Made by a program: the position numbers and the translations under genes. Positions 59,508-64,000 of a stretch of 64,000 bases of DNA are shown here, one piece after another (the stretch's first letter is position 1; the number at the start of each line of letters is the position of its first letter). This DNA comes from Anaerolineales bacterium (lineage in GTDB: Bacteria > Chloroflexota > Anaerolineae > Aggregatilineales > UBA2796): the NCBI GenBank assembly GCA_015075625.1, contig JABTTZ010000001.1, positions 1,798,001 through 1,862,000 of the forward strand, written 5' to 3'. Below the pieces are notes generated by a model, which saw only the letters and a program-made list of their open reading frames with translations, did no database searches and was not told the DNA's origin.

Positions 59508-60644
59508 CTAACTAATGGGTGTCAGAAAGCAAATCAAGCCATTCATAATCCCCAATGCCACCTTGTCTTGTTGGTTTTGCAGCAGACTTCGATCATAGCT
59601 CAGAAACCCTAATTCGAGGATGATCGCTGGCGTTGTAGGGGCGATCTCTTTCCAATGATGGTATTCCAACATGTTCGCGGTGATATTTCCGGGCTGGAAC
59701 TCTAAGCCGGTGACGGCAGCATAGTTTTGGCGGACACATTCATTCAAGCGTTCGTCTGCCTCGCGGCTGGTCTGGCGGCTGCCCGGATAGGTTGATTTGA
59801 ACCCGCCGTAGCCAAAATCGCCACAGGAATCGGCGTGCAGCGAGATATAAGCGGCGGCTTCATACCCCATTCGGCGGGTATCAAACTCGCCTAAAATATC
59901 CACCGTAAAGCCCTTGCCGCGCAGCATTGCCGCCAAGCGTTCGGCAGTGCCTGTCGTCACGGTCAGTTCGTTGAAGCCATCGGCGCAAACGGCGCCGGGG
60001 TCAGGGTTGCCCAAACGGTTTGGGCCACTGTGTCCGGCGACGATGCCAATGCGGTTGAACCACTGCGGTGTAGGAAGTGCCGTCGGCTGGCTAACAACAC
60101 GCTGTGCTGTGGCTTGGATGGGGGCAAGTTCGCGCCGTGCTTGCGTGGGCAGAAAGTCTGGCGATGTCCACCACATGAAAATCGTGGCGATAATGACCGC
60201 CGCGGCGAAGGCGACGACAAACGAACGCAAAGCGCTCACGGCGGTGACAAGGGGGAAGTTTCCCACCTTTGGGGCGGTGGGCGTCACCGGCGCTTTCACC
60301 CGTCCGGCAGATGCTTTGCGTCCGCGCACCAACTGGCGGATCGCCCCTGTGTGCTGAACGGGAGGTTCGCCCTTTGGTGGGCGTTTTTCCTCGCGCCGTG
60401 CCTTGCCCGCGGGGGCGGCTCTCGTCCGCTCCATAAAGGTAGGTTGTTCGATGGCGGGGCGGGCTTTGCCCCTCTTTGGGGGTTGTTCCGCTGGCGAGGG
60501 TGCCCCTTCGGGAAACTCCGGGGCGATATGCCGCTCTGGAATCACCTCTGGAATGTTCGTCAGTTCGGGGGAAGGGGTGGGCTGCTCAGTCACAGGTAGG
60601 TTGCTCTTGTTCTCGGTTAGCGGGTAGTTTAACTCACTTTCCAA
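59508..60644 (-). CDS. Membrane-anchored N-acetylmuramoyl-L-alanine amidase
   Basis: Residues ~1-140 are a Pro/Arg-rich cytoplasmic region, then one membrane helix (RSFVVAFAAAVIIATIFMWW), a short spacer and an Amidase_3 domain. Zinc ligands are visible: IVAGHSGPNR (His), DGFNELTVT (Glu) and AYISLHADSCG (His), with catalytic Glu in PAIILELGFLSYD. It would cleave the stem peptide from peptidoglycan outside the cell. The start is uncertain: a TTG at 60644 overlaps the upstream glycosyltransferase by 11 bases and has GGGAG before it; a GTG at 60593 is also possible. It is the last gene of the polysaccharide operon, which could link glycan export to wall remodelling. Confidence 0.82.
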   Translation of the reverse strand: MESELNYPLTENKSNLPVTEQPTPSPELTNIPEVIPERHIAPEFPEGAPSPAEQPPKRGKARPAIEQPTFMERTRAAPAGKARREEKRPPKGEPPVQHTGAIRQLVRGRKASAGRVKAPVTPTAPKVGNFPLVTAVSALRSFVVAFAAAVIIATIFMWWTSPDFLPTQARRELAPIQATAQRVVSQPTALPTPQWFNRIGIVAGHSGPNRLGNPDPGAVCADGFNELTVTTGTAERLAAMLRGKGFTVDILGEFDTRRMGYEAAAYISLHADSCGDFGYGGFKSTYPGSRQTSREADERLNECVRQNYAAVTGLEFQPGNITANMLEYHHWKEIAPTTPAIILELGFLSYDRSLLQNQQDKVALGIMNGLICFLTPIS

Positions 60645-61782
60645 GCCACTCCCGGTAAAATGCTGCCACACGTTCCGCACTTGGGCGCATGTCATAGAGG
60701 GCAAAGGCGCTCCCCCGCCGTGTAACAGCCCCATCCTTCACCGTTGGATTGCGGAGGGCATCAATCACCCCCGCCGCCAATGCCTGAGCATCGCCAGCGG
60801 GAATAAGCTCCCCGCGCCCTTTGGCAAGAAGGTCAACAACGCCTCCAACCGCAGTTGCCACGACGGGAACGCCCGTCACCAACGCCTCAATGATTGAACT
60901 CGGCAAGCCCTCGTTGTGGGAACATAAGACTAGGCAGTCCAAGTCGCTGTAGATGGGGGGGAGGTCTGTCTGCCAGCCCGTGAACCGGACGTGTTCCCTT
61001 AGTCCAAACGCATCCACCTGCGCTTCGATCTCGGCGCGGCGTTCGCCATCCCCAACAATAGCAAAAACGGTATTGGGCATCCCCGCGCTTACCTTTACCG
61101 CCGCCTGAAGAAAGAGATCGTGGTTTTTGATCGGCACAAGCCTTCCGACAATGCCCACCAATGGCGCATCAAGAGGGATCGCATGGGCATCTCGAAAGGC
61201 AGATAATCCGCGCTGTAGGGCATACAGATCACCCAATTCATAGCCCGGGATGAGGACGCTCACCTTGTGCGGCGCGGCAATATGATGCACCTCGGTGAGG
61301 TCGCGGCGGAGGTAGTTGGCAACGGTGATCACGTGTGTGGAAAGCGCCGCCGTGAAGCGATCCAGCGCCTTGTAAAATGCTGTTTTGCGCGGGCTGAAAT
61401 AGCCACTGAAAACATGCCCATGATAGGTATGGAAAATGTAGGGGACACCCGCCATCTTTGCCGCTACACGTCCGGCGAACCCTGCCTTTGCCGTGTGGGT
61501 ATGAACAATATCGGGGCGCTCCCGCCGAAACAGGCGGAACAAATCACGCACAGTTGCCAGATCGCGCAGCGGGGAAATATCCCGCCCTAAACGCGGCACG
61601 CTGATCACCTCGATTCCCGCTTTCGCCGTGAGATACGCCATATCCCCTTCGTTTTTGCCGACATTTCCGGCAACAAGCTGCGCGTCGAAGCCAAGAGAAC
61701 GTAAATGAGTGGTGAGAGGGATTAGGTAAGGGGCTATCCCGCCAATATTCAGACGGGAAATGACGTTGAGGACTTTTGTCAT
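60634..61782 (-). CDS. Glycosyltransferase family 4
   Basis: A GT-B enzyme of 382 aa. It begins MTKVLNVISRLNIGGIAPYL with the N-terminal glycine-rich turn, has RPDIVHTHTAKAGFAGRVAA as the acceptor-side strand and LVGIVGRLVPIKNHDLFLQA at the start of the donor lobe. The donor site has CSHNEGLPSSIIEALVTGVP, with Glu-Gly-Leu-Pro where the EX7E motif lies. Such proteins extend cell-surface polysaccharide. The ATG overlaps the stop of the preceding glycosyltransferase as ATGA. Confidence 0.93.
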   Translation of the reverse strand: MTKVLNVISRLNIGGIAPYLIPLTTHLRSLGFDAQLVAGNVGKNEGDMAYLTAKAGIEVISVPRLGRDISPLRDLATVRDLFRLFRRERPDIVHTHTAKAGFAGRVAAKMAGVPYIFHTYHGHVFSGYFSPRKTAFYKALDRFTAALSTHVITVANYLRRDLTEVHHIAAPHKVSVLIPGYELGDLYALQRGLSAFRDAHAIPLDAPLVGIVGRLVPIKNHDLFLQAAVKVSAGMPNTVFAIVGDGERRAEIEAQVDAFGLREHVRFTGWQTDLPPIYSDLDCLVLCSHNEGLPSSIIEALVTGVPVVATAVGGVVDLLAKGRGELIPAGDAQALAAGVIDALRNPTVKDGAVTRRGSAFALYDMRPSAERVAAFYREWLGK

Positions 61783-62885
61783 GGCGCGAGATTGTAGACC
61801 TTGAGCGTCTTTTCGACCATCTCCGCCACACTGAAGTGCGCCTCCAGGCGCTGCCTACCTGCCTCGCCCATCAGCCGTGCCGCCTCTGGGTCACGGAGAA
61901 GTGCCAACATCCCCGTGCGGATCACCTGAAAATCGCCCGGCGGAACAAGGTAGCCCGTCTCTCCGGGGGCGACGATCTCTGGCAAGGCGCTCACCCGCGA
62001 GGCAAGGATAGGCAGCCGCGCCGCCATCGCCTCCAACAGAACTAGCCCGAATCCTTCCCACCGCGAGGGCATTACAAAGGCATCGAAGGCGGGCATCAGT
62101 GCGGCGGCGTTCGCCCGCCAGCCCGCAAGGTGAACACGCTCCCTTAAACCGAGGGTGTCGATCTGCGTTTGCAGTTCATCGCGGAGTATCCCATCGCCTA
62201 TGATTACATAATGGGCGAGTGGGTTTTCCCCGACCAGCGATCCAAAGGCAGTAACCGCATGGTCAAGCCCCTTTTGTTCAATCAGACGGCAGACCGAACC
62301 AAAGACGAACGCTTCCGGGGGAATTCCCAATTCGCGGCGGAAAATTCCCCGTATACGGGGGGATTCATCGGTGGGATCAAAGCCATAGTGAATCGTGTGT
62401 GTTTTGCGTGGCGGGGCAAACTCAACCTTCACCATAAACTGCCGCACCGCTTCGCTAATGGCAATGCCCGCCGTCACCCGCTGCCAAAGGTACGCCTGAA
62501 TCAGGCGTATCGCCAGACGGCGACGGAATGGATCGTCGTTATGCCCCGACCAATAAATCCGTTTCACCTTCGCCCGCCGTGCCGCAATCACCCCGTGCCA
62601 ATCGGCGTGAATCAGATGGGTGTGAACAGCACTCGGCTGTATATCACGGATCAACGCCGTCAAATCACGGATCAGCGGGAAATCAACATCCTTCTGAATC
62701 ACGCGCTGGATGGTAGGGACGCCGCGCCCGGTCATCTCCTCCACATAAGCATCCATTGGCTTATCTGGCTCAACAAGGATCACCAAGTGCGGGTCAACCC
62801 CCGCCTGCCTGAGCGCTGGAAGAAGCGTCAGAAGGTGGTTTTCCGTGCCAGCAACCCCGGTCATTTTCGCAATATGGAGAATCAT
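61779..62885 (-). CDS. Glycosyltransferase family 4
   Basis: A second GT-B enzyme of ~368 aa, only distantly similar to the next one. It begins MILHIAKMTGVAGTENHLLT, has SAVHTHLIHADWHGVIAARR and a donor lobe with VFGSVCRLIEQKGLDHAV and PSRWEGFGLVLLEAMAARLP (the EX7E region). I place the start at the ATG at 62885, which overlaps the epimerase stop as ATGA; an in-frame start at 62912 would sit inside the epimerase. The chain of four-base overlaps shows one polycistronic mRNA. Confidence 0.93.
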   Translation of the reverse strand: MILHIAKMTGVAGTENHLLTLLPALRQAGVDPHLVILVEPDKPMDAYVEEMTGRGVPTIQRVIQKDVDFPLIRDLTALIRDIQPSAVHTHLIHADWHGVIAARRAKVKRIYWSGHNDDPFRRRLAIRLIQAYLWQRVTAGIAISEAVRQFMVKVEFAPPRKTHTIHYGFDPTDESPRIRGIFRRELGIPPEAFVFGSVCRLIEQKGLDHAVTAFGSLVGENPLAHYVIIGDGILRDELQTQIDTLGLRERVHLAGWRANAAALMPAFDAFVMPSRWEGFGLVLLEAMAARLPILASRVSALPEIVAPGETGYLVPPGDFQVIRTGMLALLRDPEAARLMGEAGRQRLEAHFSVAEMVEKTLKVYNLAP

Positions 62886-63838
62886 GCCAGTGTCAGCCGC
62901 TGCTGAAACCATGCCAATGTCCGTCCTAACCCCTCTGCCAACCCAACCTGTGGTTCATAGCCAAGCCGATCCCCGGCACGGCGAATATCAGCACAGGAAT
63001 GTTTGATGTCGCCGGGGCGCTCTGCGGCAAAAATAGGCGTGATCGCCGTCCCCAACAAGCCGTTCAGGTGGGCAATCAGATCAAGCAGGCTGATCGGTGA
63101 TCCGCCAGCAAGGTTATACGCCGCGCCCGCCGCGCTTGGCTCGGCATGGCACGCTCGCAGGTTGCCCGCCACAATATCAGCAACATGAACAAAATCGCGG
63201 GTTTGTGTCCCATCCCCATAGATCGTCGGGCGTTCGCCACGCAGCATAGCGCGGATAAAAAGCGGGATCACCGCCGCATACGGGGAATCGGGGTCTTGCC
63301 GTTCGCCAAAGACATTGAAATAGCGTAAGGCGACGGTTTCTAAGCCATAGACGGCGGTGAACGTCCGACAATAGTATTCGCCCGCCAGTTTTGCCGCCGC
63401 GTAAGGGGAGAGCGTCTGAGGAAGCATCGTCTCCATCTTGTAGTCGCCCGGGAGATCGCCGTACACCGCAGAAGACGAGGCATAGATAAGCCGCTTGACG
63501 CCGGCATCCCGTGCGGCAATCAGGATATTCAAGGTACCAGTGGCGCACACCTCATGCGTTTCGAGCGGGTCCGCCACAGAACGGGGAACGGAAGGGAGCG
63601 CTGCCTGATGAAGGACGTAATCAACGCCCGCCATCACCTCGCGCACCAGCGCCGCATCGGTGATGCTCCCCTCGTGAATGGTCAGATCGCCCCCAATCTC
63701 CCGCAGCAGTGCCAAATGATCGCGCTTGCCCGTGCTGAAGTTATCGAGGATGCGCACGCGCTCCCCCCGCCGAAGCAGCGTTTCGGCAAGGTGCGAGCCA
63801 ATGAACCCCGCCCCACCCGTGATCAGGTAAACAGTCAC
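62882..63838 (-). CDS. NAD-dependent nucleotide-sugar epimerase/dehydratase
   Basis: An extended SDR enzyme of 318 aa, closest in pattern to UDP-sugar 4-epimerases. NAD binding: ITGGAGFIGSHLAETLLRRG and the strand VRILDNFSTGKRDHL. The catalytic set is Ser in YASSSAVYG and Tyr-x-x-x-Lys in SPYAAAKLAGE. YFNVFGERQDPDSPYAAVIP and DFVHVADIVAGNLRAC are typical of GalE/WbpP-like proteins. It would supply the donor sugar for the glycosyltransferases encoded after it. GTG start, overlapping the stop of the upstream gene by GTGA. Confidence 0.93.
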   Translation of the reverse strand: MTVYLITGGAGFIGSHLAETLLRRGERVRILDNFSTGKRDHLALLREIGGDLTIHEGSITDAALVREVMAGVDYVLHQAALPSVPRSVADPLETHEVCATGTLNILIAARDAGVKRLIYASSSAVYGDLPGDYKMETMLPQTLSPYAAAKLAGEYYCRTFTAVYGLETVALRYFNVFGERQDPDSPYAAVIPLFIRAMLRGERPTIYGDGTQTRDFVHVADIVAGNLRACHAEPSAAGAAYNLAGGSPISLLDLIAHLNGLLGTAITPIFAAERPGDIKHSCADIRRAGDRLGYEPQVGLAEGLGRTLAWFQQRLTLA

Positions 63839-64000
63839 ACGCCCCCCTTCTCATGATGTTGCGCCGCGAATTCCTTTCGCCGCTGCTGAACGCGGACGTA
63901 TTCCAAAATGAGGAAACACCCCCCCGCCGCGATCACGATTCCCGCTCCAACAATCAGGGCAGGTTCTAAGGGTACCTGGCTGATGATCAATGCTCCACAG
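63835..64000 (-). CDS. Partial membrane protein, C-terminal end only
   Basis: Only the last ~54 codons are in the window; the gene continues beyond base 64000. They contain one hydrophobic helix (ALIVGAGIVIAAGGCFLILE) followed by the basic tail YVRVQQRRKEF. The stop overlaps the epimerase GTG, so it heads the same operon. A polysaccharide polymerase, flippase or chain-length protein is plausible by context, but the fragment is too short to tell. Confidence 0.6.
   Translation of the reverse strand, partial: CGALIISQVPLEPALIVGAGIVIAAGGCFLILEYVRVQQRRKEFAAQHHEKGGV

Overview
The window looks like a chromosomal segment of an uncultured Chloroflexota bacterium, probably class Anaerolineae. This is inferred from the gene set, not from a marker-gene tree. 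The features behind it are: GC-rich coding DNA; Ser/Thr kinases and lipoproteins with very long Thr/Pro linkers; split glycine decarboxylase (gcvPA/gcvPB); RNase J; an Flp-type pilin; roadblock and V4R signalling proteins; and intergenic regions packed with GC-rich palindromic and polypyrimidine repeats. I found no rRNA, tRNA, CRISPR array, prophage or intact transposase.

Layout. 1-7.7 kb: the end of a glycosyltransferase, then recO, a cyanophycinase, a Ser/Thr kinase and RNase J. 8.2-19.4 kb: a Thr/Pro-rich lipoprotein, a GCS2-like ligase, an M48 peptidase, an SGNH-like protein with a methyltransferase and a hexapeptide-repeat membrane protein, a degV gene broken by a repeat insertion, and an exported protein of unknown function. 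19.9-26.2 kb: a glycine-cleavage operon (gcvH-gcvPA-gcvPB-lpdA, no gcvT in the window) behind a glycine riboswitch with an intrinsic terminator, followed by an M24-fold protein. The block lies between two inverted copies of a repeat with terminal inverted repeats. 26.4-33.3 kb: a small pilin, prfA, a self-contained roadblock/V4R/response-regulator transcription unit, serS and a ScyD-like propeller. 33.4-38.1 kb: an alpha/beta-hydrolase remnant, a degenerate MA-type peptidase, an M23 peptidase, rimM, khpA and two conserved hypotheticals. 38.2-45.7 kb: a histidine kinase, a second Ser/Thr kinase, phoU, and an orphan binding-protein plus Cache-HAMP receptor pair. 45.9-57.6 kb: a Fur regulator overlapping a secreted nuclease, ftsH, a large FtsX-type permease, and a Gld-like ABC system. 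57.7-64 kb: an HD protein, a site-2 protease, a glutaredoxin, and a tightly coupled polysaccharide operon (epimerase, two GT4 enzymes, amidase).

The clearest unusual feature is a roughly 159-bp non-coding, stem-loop-rich dispersed repeat present five times (1343, 13613, 17698, 26643, 33420). One copy splits degV, one supplies the last 43 or so codons of the SGNH-like protein, and one abuts the surviving 3' end of a hydrolase gene. It behaves like a MITE, although no transposase is visible. The strongest candidates for little-described functional systems are the roadblock-V4R-REC unit (promoter and terminator both visible) and the binding-protein/Cache-HAMP pair, which ends in a perfect terminator.
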